In this document: one piece after another, positions 1 to 7,388 of the stretch
Layout of the letters: every line of letters starts with the position of its first letter
Position numbering within the stretch: position 1 is the stretch's first letter
Origin: an uncultured Flavobacteriales bacterium
GTDB taxonomy: Bacteria; Bacteroidota; Bacteroidia; Palsa-965
NCBI GenBank assembly: GCA_937974275.1
Contig: CALJIF010000058.1
Span: 1-9,650 of the forward strand
DNA length: 9,650 nt
Direction: 5' to 3'
Notes under the pieces: model-generated
What the model was told of the DNA's origin: nothing
The model's database searches: none
Seen by the model: the letters and a program-made list of their open reading frames with translations, nothing else
Position numbers and translations under genes: made by a program

Positions 1-625
1 CAACGGTATGTCGCGCATTTTAGTGGTAACAGCTGCAACTATTCCTTGGCAGTTGTTTTCTGCCGCGTTGAACGATTCCAGCAATTCGTTAGTGTCTAAT
101 ACGAATCTCATCACCAAAGTGTATTTTCCACGTATAATTATCCCGTTAAGTACTGTTTTGGTGTGCTTGCTCGACTTCGCTCTTTCACTTCTTATTCTTG
201 CGGGATTAATGCTTTATAATGGTCATACGCCAACTTGGACTATTTCACTCTTACCGTTATTTATACTGCTCACTGTAATTGGTGCCTTAGGTTTCGGATT
301 ATTCTTCGGAGCGTTAAATGTAAAGTATCGCGACTTCAGATACGCGTTGCCGTTTGTAATTCAGTTGGGATTATTTGTGTCGCCTATTGCGTTTAGCAGC
401 AGTGATATTTACAATCGTCCTGAGTTGCATGAAGCAGTTAAATACTTGTATTCGTTAAATCCGATGGTTGCGGTTATTGAAGGATTTCGCTGGTGTTTGT
501 TAGGCGGAACATTTGGTGTGGAATTGAAATATTTTCTGATTTCCTGTGCGGTTTCACTTGTCGCCATCGTGGTAGGAATCACGTATTTTAGAAATACTGA
601 AAAATCGTTTGCTGATCAAATCTAG
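1..625 (+). CDS. wzm: ABC-2 type polysaccharide export permease (Wzm-like), 5' partial
   Basis: This is the membrane subunit of an ABC exporter that moves a lipid-linked polysaccharide across the inner membrane, partnered with the ATPase encoded 3 nt downstream. The frame is open to the left edge (codons from position 2). The ATG at 8 is almost certainly internal: residues after it (IPWQLFSAALNDSSNSLV, then ITKVYFPRIIIP) match the middle of the family, so roughly 75-80 N-terminal residues are missing compared with the usual length of about 270-280. Counting from that ATG, hydrophobic segments lie near 4-20, 47-69, 78-103, 113-131 and 175-194, consistent with the last five of six helices. Family landmarks LNVKYRDFRYALPF (103-116) and LNPMVAVIEGFRW (150-162) are clear. 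Substrate cannot be read from the permease; O-antigen, capsule and teichoic acid exporters share this fold, but the neighbours favour a glycan. Confidence 0.93.
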   Translation, partial: NGMSRILVVTAATIPWQLFSAALNDSSNSLVSNTNLITKVYFPRIIIPLSTVLVCLLDFALSLLILAGLMLYNGHTPTWTISLLPLFILLTVIGALGFGLFFGALNVKYRDFRYALPFVIQLGLFVSPIAFSSSDIYNRPELHEAVKYLYSLNPMVAVIEGFRWCLLGGTFGVELKYFLISCAVSLVAIVVGITYFRNTEKSFADQI

Positions 626-628
626 TTC

Positions 629-1864
629 ATGTCCAATATCGTAATCGACGTCCAACATTTAACCAAGCAATACGAGCTGCGCCATCAAAAGGCAAGTTCG
701 TACAGTACGTTGCGTGATACTTTGGCCGATCGTGTAAAAGGTTTGGCTAAAGGACAATTGAGCAATCAAACGAAAGAAACTTTTCTCGCGTTAGATGATA
801 TCAGTTTTTCTATTGCACAAGGTGATCGTGTTGGTATAGTAGGCAGAAACGGTGCGGGGAAATCGACCTTGTTGAAAGTGTTGAGTAGAATTGTTGCTCC
901 AACAAAAGGTAGAATTGTGCTCGATGGTCGTGTGGCCAGTTTGCTGGAAGTTGGAACAGGTTTTCATCCGGAACTATCAGGACGTGAAAATATTTTTCTG
1001 AATGGTTCTATTCTCGGGATGTCCCGCGATGAAATCAAAAAGAAGTTTGATGAAATTGTTGCCTTTGCTGAGGTGGAACGTTTTCTGGATACACCGGTGA
1101 AACGCTATTCATCCGGCATGTATGTACGATTGGCTTTCGCAGTGGCTGCCCATTTGGAACCCGAAATTTTAATTGTAGATGAAGTGCTGGCGGTGGGTGA
1201 TGCAACGTTTCAGAAAAAATGTTTGGGTCGCATGAAAGAAGTGGCGGGCGAGGGTAGAACGATCTTGTTTGTGAGCCACAATATGGATGCCGTACAACGT
1301 TTATGCAACAAAGGAATTTTGTTGAATAAAGGTAAGTTGGTGATGGACGGTGATATCAATTCCGTGTGTAACCGATACATGCAAACGTTTAGTGAAGGGC
1401 AAGCGTGGTACGACTATCCGGAACCGAGCGATACAGCGGGATGTATCTATCGTATGCAAGTTGAAAACATGGAAGGGAAGCCGGTGCAGGAAGTAATGAT
1501 CGGTGAGAATTTTCAGGTACGTGTGTTTTTTAAATTGAAAAAGTCTTTGGATGATGTTGTCATCGCGGTTGGAATTTCAACCTTGATGGATCAACCCATC
1601 AGAACAACCTGGAGTCACCCTGCAAATTCAACTGAGGGTGAATACGAAGCAGTGTTTACCAATGACGGGTTACAGTTGACAGATGGACAATACAAACTGA
1701 CTTTAGGTTTGTCTCAACAAAAACGTGTATTGCATTATATCGATAATGCAGGTGTTCTGGCGATTTCTGAGGTAACCAGTCTTGCGGATGATGAACGCAT
1801 CATCAATACAAAAAGCGGATTGATCATCAATCAGATGGAAGTAAAAGTTAAACGAATCAGCTAA
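629..1864 (+). CDS. wzt: Polysaccharide ABC transporter ATP-binding protein with C-terminal domain (Wzt-like)
   Basis: This cytoplasmic ATPase drives glycan export through the Wzm-like permease encoded upstream. In the 411-residue product, Walker A is GRNGAGKST (72-80). The Wzt-type LLEVGTGFHPELSGREN stretch (105-121) covers the Q-loop region, the signature is YSSGM (160-164), Walker B is ILIVDE (180-185) and the switch histidine lies in FVSHN (214-218). The insert of about 30 residues before the Walker A strand is normal for this subfamily. Residues about 255-405 form a beta-rich extension (EVMIGENFQVRVFF, 288-301) resembling the Wzt C-terminal carbohydrate-binding domain. In E. coli O8/O9a that domain recognises the finished, capped glycan; short Wzt/KpsT/TagH-type ATPases lack it. 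The start follows the permease stop by 3 nt, and the stop overlaps the methyltransferase start (TAATG). No Shine-Dalgarno motif is visible. The domain's ligand is unknown. Confidence 0.95.
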   Translation: MSNIVIDVQHLTKQYELRHQKASSYSTLRDTLADRVKGLAKGQLSNQTKETFLALDDISFSIAQGDRVGIVGRNGAGKSTLLKVLSRIVAPTKGRIVLDGRVASLLEVGTGFHPELSGRENIFLNGSILGMSRDEIKKKFDEIVAFAEVERFLDTPVKRYSSGMYVRLAFAVAAHLEPEILIVDEVLAVGDATFQKKCLGRMKEVAGEGRTILFVSHNMDAVQRLCNKGILLNKGKLVMDGDINSVCNRYMQTFSEGQAWYDYPEPSDTAGCIYRMQVENMEGKPVQEVMIGENFQVRVFFKLKKSLDDVVIAVGISTLMDQPIRTTWSHPANSTEGEYEAVFTNDGLQLTDGQYKLTLGLSQQKRVLHYIDNAGVLAISEVTSLADDERIINTKSGLIINQMEVKVKRIS

Positions 1865-2547
1865 TGTTTTATCCGCATAAAATAACGCGCATTGCACCAA
1901 CCGACCGTGTTTTGGAAATCGGCCCGGGAGCTGATCCGTTCCATCGTTCGGATGTATTGCTTGAATTGAGTTTGCCGGATGAGGAAGAGTATGCGAAGCA
2001 ATTTGGTCACGATAGAAAACTTCAAACCGACAAGCCTGTAGTGTTTTATGATGGGCGTGAGTTTCCATTTAAAGACAAGGAGTTTGATTACGTGATTTGT
2101 TCGCATGTTTTAGAACATGTGCCGGACGTGCCTCAATTTCTGGCGGAAATTTTCCGTGTGGCAAAACGTGGTTATTTCGAATATCCGCTGATTACGTACG
2201 AGTATTTACACAATATCGGAGCGCATCTGAATTATGTGAAGTGGAATGGTGACGTGTTGTATTATTTGAAAAAAGATCAAACTGCTCTGGAACAATTCAA
2301 ACCTGTGCAGGAGTTTTTCTTCAGTACGTTGATTAATGGCTACGATGAATATTACACCCGCTTGCCTGACTTTTTCTTTGAAGGATTTGAGTGGGAACAA
2401 CCTTTTCGTTGTGAAGTAAGTAGCGACTTGAAAACGTTTACGAATTTTGGTGCAACTGTACCGCGTATTCAACGTGATATTTCTAAAGAGCAGACCGTGC
2501 GAACCTTGGTTCAGGCATTGGTGCAAAAGATAAAACGCAAATTTTGA
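1864..2547 (+). CDS. Class I SAM-dependent methyltransferase, possibly glycan-modifying
   Basis: This is a 227-residue Rossmann-fold methyltransferase of the Methyltransf_11 kind. Motif I, the SAM-binding loop, is VLEIGPGAD (16-24), with an acidic residue (E34) at the end of the next strand. The later motif is EFDYVICSHVLEHVPD (73-88). The region after about 105 is rich in Tyr, Phe and Trp and probably forms the acceptor site, but it gives no recognisable specificity. Its ATG shares one base with the wzt stop, so translation is probably coupled to the exporter ATPase. Context suggests it methylates a sugar of the exported glycan, either along the chain or at the non-reducing end. It is much smaller than WbdD, which joins a methyltransferase to a kinase and a long coiled coil, so it would not set chain length in the same way. 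Enzyme class is secure; the acceptor is inference. Confidence 0.88.
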   Translation: MFYPHKITRIAPTDRVLEIGPGADPFHRSDVLLELSLPDEEEYAKQFGHDRKLQTDKPVVFYDGREFPFKDKEFDYVICSHVLEHVPDVPQFLAEIFRVAKRGYFEYPLITYEYLHNIGAHLNYVKWNGDVLYYLKKDQTALEQFKPVQEFFFSTLINGYDEYYTRLPDFFFEGFEWEQPFRCEVSSDLKTFTNFGATVPRIQRDISKEQTVRTLVQALVQKIKRKF

Positions 2548-2566
2548 TTACTATCGTTAACGGCCC

Positions 2567-3361
2567 ATGCAAACAGTCAGCGTTGTAATTCCTACGTGGA
2601 ACCGCGCTTCTACAATCGGCGCCGCAATACGAAGTGTGTTGAATCAAACACATCCGGTTCATGAGGTATTAATTTGTGATGACGGCTCCACCGATACCAC
2701 GCGTGAAATAGTAAACGGATTTAACGATAACAGAATTCAATTTATAGAAGGTCCTCGTGCCGGTCGCCCCGCTGTTCCGCGCAATCGTGGCATTCGTGTC
2801 GCACAAGGCGAATGGATTGCGTTCTTGGATAGTGACGACGAATGGACTCCCCATAAACTGGAAATGCAGTTTAAAGATTTGGATCGCACAGGAACGAAAG
2901 CTTCGTGCACAAATGCTGCACGTGTTGTTCCCGAAGCAAGTAATCACGGAAAATACCTCAATACATTTCATCGTCGCTTTCATCTCGCTGTTTTGTTGCA
3001 AACGAATTTTGTGATTTGCAGTTCTGTTCTGGTAAGTAAAGAGCTGTTGTTGAATGTCGGCGGATTTCCGGAAGACGAATCGTTGCGGGCTGTTGAAGAT
3101 TATGCCTTGTGGTTGCGTATAGCAACATTAACTGATTTCGTTTATAATCCGGAAGCGCTTACCGTTTATTTGGATGATTCGAATAATAGTATTCGTGTCG
3201 GTTCTAAGGAGTTCGTTCAGAAGGAAAATGTGATGAAGAATTTATATGAATGGTATGGTCAAGAGGAAGCTACACTTCATCAAGACGCTATTCGTCGTGC
3301 ATACAAGGTTGCCATGAAACAAAACGGCCGTTCGTTTTGGGAACGATTAAAAGTTAAATAG
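2567..3361 (+). CDS. Family 2 glycosyltransferase (GT-A fold)
   Basis: This is a 264-residue cytoplasmic GT2 enzyme predicted to transfer a sugar from a nucleotide-sugar donor to the growing glycan. The N-terminal strand and helix are VSVVIPTWNRASTIGAAIRS (4-23), ending just before the typical SVLNQT. The nucleotide-binding acidic pair is in CDDGSTD (37-43), the metal-binding DxD is in FLDSDDEW (86-93), and the probable catalytic-base region is VEDYALWLR (176-184). These are all the expected GT-A landmarks in order. No transmembrane segment is evident, and the length is ordinary for single-domain O-antigen GT2 enzymes. It starts 19 nt after the methyltransferase stop, the widest gap in the operon, without a visible ribosome binding site. 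It ends directly against the next ATG (TAGATG). Donor, acceptor and linkage cannot be deduced from sequence alone. Confidence 0.93.
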   Translation: MQTVSVVIPTWNRASTIGAAIRSVLNQTHPVHEVLICDDGSTDTTREIVNGFNDNRIQFIEGPRAGRPAVPRNRGIRVAQGEWIAFLDSDDEWTPHKLEMQFKDLDRTGTKASCTNAARVVPEASNHGKYLNTFHRRFHLAVLLQTNFVICSSVLVSKELLLNVGGFPEDESLRAVEDYALWLRIATLTDFVYNPEALTVYLDDSNNSIRVGSKEFVQKENVMKNLYEWYGQEEATLHQDAIRRAYKVAMKQNGRSFWERLKVK

Positions 3362-4246
3362 ATGATTGCGGTAAAACTCATGGGCGGGCTGGGTAACCAG
3401 ATGTTTCAGTATGCTGCTGCAAGGGCAATGGCTGCAGATAGACAGTGTCCGGTGTTTTTGGATCGTTCCTTTTTGGAAACACCGAGTGAAGGCAAATGGA
3501 CGCAACGGTATTTTGAGTTAGATGTTTTTAATATTCAAACCTCAGTCCCCGAGGATTTTTCGGTGCGATTGTTGAAGCGACTAAATAGTAATTCACGCTG
3601 GAATCGCATTTCAAACAGTGCATTGTGGATGTTGCCGTATCGCAATTATTATGAGGCAGTGCAAGGTTTTCATTCTGAATTACTACAGTTCCCGCAACAT
3701 GTGTATTTGCAGGGTTATTTCCAAAGCGAGCAGTATTTCTTGCGTCACGAACAATTGATCAGAAAAGAATTTACGTTCAAAACTGCAGCATCGGGTAAGA
3801 ATGCTGAAGTATTACAACAGATTCGAAATTCGAATGCTGTTAGCGTACACGTGCGCAGAGGTGATTATGTTTCATTGCCTGCTGCCGCAGAGTATCACGC
3901 TTTAACAGGATTACCTTATTATCAGCGTGCAGTCGAGATTTTGGCCGCAGAAAATTCGGATATGAGTTTTTTCGTTTTTTCTGATGATCCGGAATGGTGT
4001 CGACAACATTTGAAATTGCCCGGCCCAACGATGATTGTTGACTGGAACAATGGTAAAGCATCGTTCGAAGACTTACGCTTAATGAGCAATTGCAAACATC
4101 ATATTATTGCAAACAGTAGTTTCAGTTGGTGGGGTGCATGGTTAAATCCATCAATCGAAAAGAAAGTTATAGCTCCGCAAAAATGGGTGAACGATCCGGC
4201 GCAATACAATCCTGATTTACTTCCTGCCTCATGGATAAAGCTTTGA
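3362..4246 (+). CDS. Family 11 glycosyltransferase, probable alpha-1,2-fucosyltransferase
   Basis: This enzyme is predicted to transfer L-fucose, or a related 6-deoxy sugar, from a GDP donor in alpha-1,2 linkage, often to galactose. The 294-residue product is full length for GT11. It begins with the family's GGLGNQMFQYA loop (8-18). It carries VYLQGYFQSE (114-123) and the diagnostic donor-binding motif HVRRGDYV (163-170), shared by alpha-1,2- and alpha-1,6-fucosyltransferases. FVFSDDPEWC (204-213) and the C-terminal ANSSFSWWGAWL (250-261) follow. The set clearly points to GT11 (WbsJ, FutC and WcfB-like proteins). The ATG directly follows the previous stop with no gap, and the last 16 nt overlap the next gene. 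Fucose itself is the usual donor sugar, but exact donor and acceptor are not proven by the motifs. No GDP-fucose genes (gmd, fcl) are in this window. Confidence 0.93.
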   Translation: MIAVKLMGGLGNQMFQYAAARAMAADRQCPVFLDRSFLETPSEGKWTQRYFELDVFNIQTSVPEDFSVRLLKRLNSNSRWNRISNSALWMLPYRNYYEAVQGFHSELLQFPQHVYLQGYFQSEQYFLRHEQLIRKEFTFKTAASGKNAEVLQQIRNSNAVSVHVRRGDYVSLPAAAEYHALTGLPYYQRAVEILAAENSDMSFFVFSDDPEWCRQHLKLPGPTMIVDWNNGKASFEDLRLMSNCKHHIIANSSFSWWGAWLNPSIEKKVIAPQKWVNDPAQYNPDLLPASWIKL

Positions 4247-5415
4247 AAATTGCGCATTGTGTAGAAAGTTACTTTCCTGCCAAAGGCGGAATGCCTGAGG
4301 TAGTGCGTCAATTGTCGGAGCGCATGGCTGCGGATGGATATGATGTAACGGTGTTTACTTCACATCATCCCGAAAGAAAGTCGGAATTGATAAACGGTGT
4401 CCGCATAAAAAGTTATGCCATTATCGGAAATGAAGTGAACGGAATTACGGGTGATACGATAAGCTACATCACTGATCTGAAGAATGGTGGTTATGATGTG
4501 GTAGTTTGTTTCGCAGCGCAGCAGTGGTCGTACGATGCTATTGCCGATGCACTTCCCAATATTCCCGGCAAAAAAGTTTTTGTGCCAACGGGATTTTCAC
4601 ATTTTTACAATCCCCAATATTCCGGGTATTTCGAGCAATTAAAGCGAAGAATTACGTATTTCGACGCTAACGTTTTTCTTTCGAATGATTATGCTGATAT
4701 CAATTTTGCCCGTGCGAATAATGCTCGTGGAATTTGTATCATTCCGAATGGTGCTGCTGAGGAAGAATTCGAGCGAAACAGCGGACTTTCAATTCGAGAA
4801 AAGTTAAATATTCCGAATCATGCTCAATTGGTGTTGCATGTAGGATCATACACGGGTATTAAAGGTCATCGTGAAGCAATTGAATTGTTTATTCGCGCAA
4901 AAACGAATAATGCGGTTTTACTGCTGGTGGGCGAAAAAAATAAAATCCTGAAAAAATATTTCCATACACATCCGTCCTACTTTAAATTGAATCTCTTGCG
5001 ATTACTGAAACGTAAGCGAATATTATTCGAAGAGTTAAGTAGGGTAGAGACTGTAGCCGCTTTTAAATCGGCTGATCTTTTCTTGTTTCCGAGTAATGTA
5101 GAATGTTCTCCGATTGTGCTTTTCGAAAGTATGGCAGCGGGTGTTCCATTTTTAGCCTCGGCTGCGGGAAACACGGCGGAAATTATTGAATGGAGTAAAG
5201 GGGGCTGGTTATTGCCTTGCACGCGCAGAACTAATGGGTGGGTGGATGTGAAATTGAATGAAGCCGTTAAGGTGTTGGAAGAGAAGTTAAAGAACAAGAA
5301 TGCACTTCGGGAAGCCGGTAAAAATGGTAATGCGGCGTGGAAGTCGCGTTTTACCTGGGCGTTGATTACCCGTGAATATCTCAAACTGTATCATTCACTT
5401 CAGTCGAAACAGTAA
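4231..5415 (+). CDS. Family 4 glycosyltransferase (GT-B fold)
   Basis: This 394-residue retaining glycosyltransferase probably adds one sugar to the lipid-linked glycan at the cytoplasmic face of the membrane. The N-terminal domain opens with KIAHCVESYFPAKGGMPEVV (6-25), which includes the glycine-rich loop near the active site. The domain linker is around IPNGA (171-175), and the second Rossmann domain starts at LVLHVGSYTGIKGH (200-213). The GT4 E-x7-E motif spans E291 to E299 (ECSPIVLFE), followed by SMAAGVPFLAS. A basic stretch near 256-264 (LLKRKR region) may help membrane association. The start at 4231 lies inside the end of the fucosyltransferase gene. It is preferred because the next ATG (residue 21) would remove the first strand and the glycine loop. 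Its stop shares one base with the next start. Donor sugar is not identifiable. Confidence 0.92.
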   Translation: MDKALKIAHCVESYFPAKGGMPEVVRQLSERMAADGYDVTVFTSHHPERKSELINGVRIKSYAIIGNEVNGITGDTISYITDLKNGGYDVVVCFAAQQWSYDAIADALPNIPGKKVFVPTGFSHFYNPQYSGYFEQLKRRITYFDANVFLSNDYADINFARANNARGICIIPNGAAEEEFERNSGLSIREKLNIPNHAQLVLHVGSYTGIKGHREAIELFIRAKTNNAVLLLVGEKNKILKKYFHTHPSYFKLNLLRLLKRKRILFEELSRVETVAAFKSADLFLFPSNVECSPIVLFESMAAGVPFLASAAGNTAEIIEWSKGGWLLPCTRRTNGWVDVKLNEAVKVLEEKLKNKNALREAGKNGNAAWKSRFTWALITREYLKLYHSLQSKQ

Positions 5416-7388
5416 TGAGTTCACCACAGCAACCGATAGTGACGGTGTTGATGCCGGTTTATAATGCAGAAGCATTTGTGGCTGAGGCGATCAATAGTGT
5501 GTTGAATCAGACGTACACGGCATTTGAATTTATTATCATCAACGACGGTTCTGCAGACGGAAGTGCCGGTATTATTACATCGTTCCATGACGATAGAATT
5601 CGTGTTGTTAATAATGAGCGAAATCTCGGATTGATTGCCACGTTGAACAAAGGAATACAACTTGCAAACGGAAAGTACATCGCACGTATGGATGCCGATG
5701 ATGTATGCTTGCCTGATCGTTTGAGGAAGCAAGTTGAATTTTTAGAACAACATTCGGATGTGGCTGTTGTAGCATCATTGGTCGACTTTATCAATACCGA
5801 TGGGGAAGTAACCGGCAATTGGTCTACAGATCAATCAGCTGTGACAATCGAGGAAATTGCGCGTGTAATGACGCGAACGAATTGTATTGCGCATCCATCG
5901 GTAATGATTCGAACTGAAATTGCGCGAGCGTATTTGTATCAGTCCAATCAAAAAGGTGCTGAAGATTGGGATCTGTGGTTGCGCTTATTAAGCGACGGTA
6001 AGGGAATAGCAAAACTTGCTGAGACGTTATTGTTGTACCGTATTCATGCGGATAGCATTACTGCAGGTGACAAACGCAAAGAAGTGCTGGAAGTTCGTTT
6101 GTTGCGTGTGTTGAGAAAGTTTCTGGCAGAACGTGTGATGCGTTTTCGATGGAACGCTTTCTTCTTTCAGGTATTGATTGGAATGTTCCGAACTATCGCC
6201 CGGCATTGGAAAGTCAATCTGATTCCACGGTGGGCACGTTATACCAAGCGATTCTTGACAAGTTCTCCATTTCAGGTACTGGAGGAAAAGCGTGCATTCG
6301 AAAGTATGTTGCACTCGTACAACGGACGACATTTTTTCATTTTTCCGTATACGCATGTGGGCGGTGCTGAAAAGGTTCATGCAGCTATTGTAGCAACAGC
6401 TAAGCACGCTAAACCGCTCGTGATTTTTTCGGGATTTTCCGATAATGAAAAATTCCTGTCGCGATTTGCCGAACATGCCGAGGTGCTTGTTATCCCGAAT
6501 TATTTGAATTATCCATTCACTTCGAACAATGCACTTCGACAGTTGGCGGAGAAAATGAATCGTTGCAATGCAGTGGTCATGGGATCCAATGCTGCATTCT
6601 TTTACGATCTGATTCCATTACTGAAGGACGATGTGAAAGTCGTAGAATTAATTCACGCTTTCAAGTATCAGCCACAAGCAAACCTCGCGCACAAAGCGTT
6701 ACTGCCACTCGCGAAACGAATTGATCAGCGTGTATTTGTATCCAATGCTGCTATGCAGGAATTCGATCGTTTTTTATTTCATAATAACATTTCGGCGCAA
6801 CTTCGACAGCGATCGACATTTATTTCCAATGCTGTTCACATTCCTGAAATTAACTCATCGCGAAATGGGGCTGTAGGAGTGTTGTTCGTAGGTCGCAATA
6901 GTCCCGAAAAACGATTGGAACTCTTTGTACAAATCGCTGGAACGCTAAAACAGCGATTCAACAACGATGTTCGATTTACGGTTGTTGGCGTTGCACAAAT
7001 AGATGCTCCGCATGTAGCATGTTTAGGTGAAATCACGGATGAAAAAGAGTTGGCTGCCGTGTATGCCGACCATCAAATTTTGGTTGTCACTTCAAGTCGT
7101 GAAGGCTTTCCTGTTGTCATTATGGAAGCAATGGCTTCCGGATTGGTTGTTGTGGCTACACCGGTTGGCGATATTCCCAATCGTTTAGATGGCAAGAATG
7201 GAATTGTGTTGCATTCGGCGGAAGCGGATGCTGCAGTTCCGGAATCGGTTGAAGTAATATCCGATTTGGTTACAAATCACAACAAAATGAATGCGATTAG
7301 TGCAGCAGCAAGAAACTACGCTATGGAACATTTTAGTGTTGATGCATTCAGTGCTGCATACAAAGCACTATTGGAGATAAATGACTAA
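5415..7388 (+). CDS. Two-domain GT2-GT4 fusion glycosyltransferase
   Basis: This single 657-residue frame joins two complete catalytic modules. Residues about 8-215 are GT2: VTVLMPVYNAEAF (9-21), INDGSADGS (42-50), the metal-binding DxD in RMDADD (91-96) and AEDWDLWLR (182-190). Residues about 305-655 are GT4: a glycine-rich HVGGAEK loop (314-320), LFVGRNSPEKR (490-500) and an E-x7-E motif from E563 to E571 (EGFPVVIME). The linker (about 220-300) is Arg/Lys-rich with an aromatic, amphipathic stretch near 243-267 that may lie on the membrane. I see no frameshift or stop at the junction. The protein could add two successive sugars or polymerise a disaccharide repeat. Which donors are used is unknown. 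Its ATG overlaps the preceding stop (TAATG), and its own stop overlaps the convergent gene's stop. Confidence 0.92.
   Translation: MSSPQQPIVTVLMPVYNAEAFVAEAINSVLNQTYTAFEFIIINDGSADGSAGIITSFHDDRIRVVNNERNLGLIATLNKGIQLANGKYIARMDADDVCLPDRLRKQVEFLEQHSDVAVVASLVDFINTDGEVTGNWSTDQSAVTIEEIARVMTRTNCIAHPSVMIRTEIARAYLYQSNQKGAEDWDLWLRLLSDGKGIAKLAETLLLYRIHADSITAGDKRKEVLEVRLLRVLRKFLAERVMRFRWNAFFFQVLIGMFRTIARHWKVNLIPRWARYTKRFLTSSPFQVLEEKRAFESMLHSYNGRHFFIFPYTHVGGAEKVHAAIVATAKHAKPLVIFSGFSDNEKFLSRFAEHAEVLVIPNYLNYPFTSNNALRQLAEKMNRCNAVVMGSNAAFFYDLIPLLKDDVKVVELIHAFKYQPQANLAHKALLPLAKRIDQRVFVSNAAMQEFDRFLFHNNISAQLRQRSTFISNAVHIPEINSSRNGAVGVLFVGRNSPEKRLELFVQIAGTLKQRFNNDVRFTVVGVAQIDAPHVACLGEITDEKELAAVYADHQILVVTSSREGFPVVIMEAMASGLVVVATPVGDIPNRLDGKNGIVLHSAEADAAVPESVEVISDLVTNHNKMNAISAAARNYAMEHFSVDAFSAAYKALLEIND

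Noticed and set aside
8..10. ATG at position 8 as the true start of the permease gene
   Set aside because: The frame is open upstream, and the first residues align to the middle of the ABC-2 permease family, so the gene is cut by the window edge.
1703..2526. Minus-strand open frames of about 80-120 codons opposite wzt and the methyltransferase gene
   Set aside because: They lie fully antisense to well-supported genes, have Cys/His-rich, low-complexity translations without recognisable domains, and their lengths fit chance open frames.
5496..5509. 14-nt exact repeat (agtgtgttgaatca) shared with 2633-2646
   Set aside because: Both copies encode the conserved SVLNQ segment of GT2 enzymes, so shared family sequence explains it better than a recombination or regulatory repeat.
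6027..6476. Minus-strand open frame of 149 codons inside the GT2-GT4 fusion gene, covering part of its linker
   Set aside because: No domain or motif is visible, the opposite frame encodes continuous glycosyltransferase sequence, and there is no independent start context.
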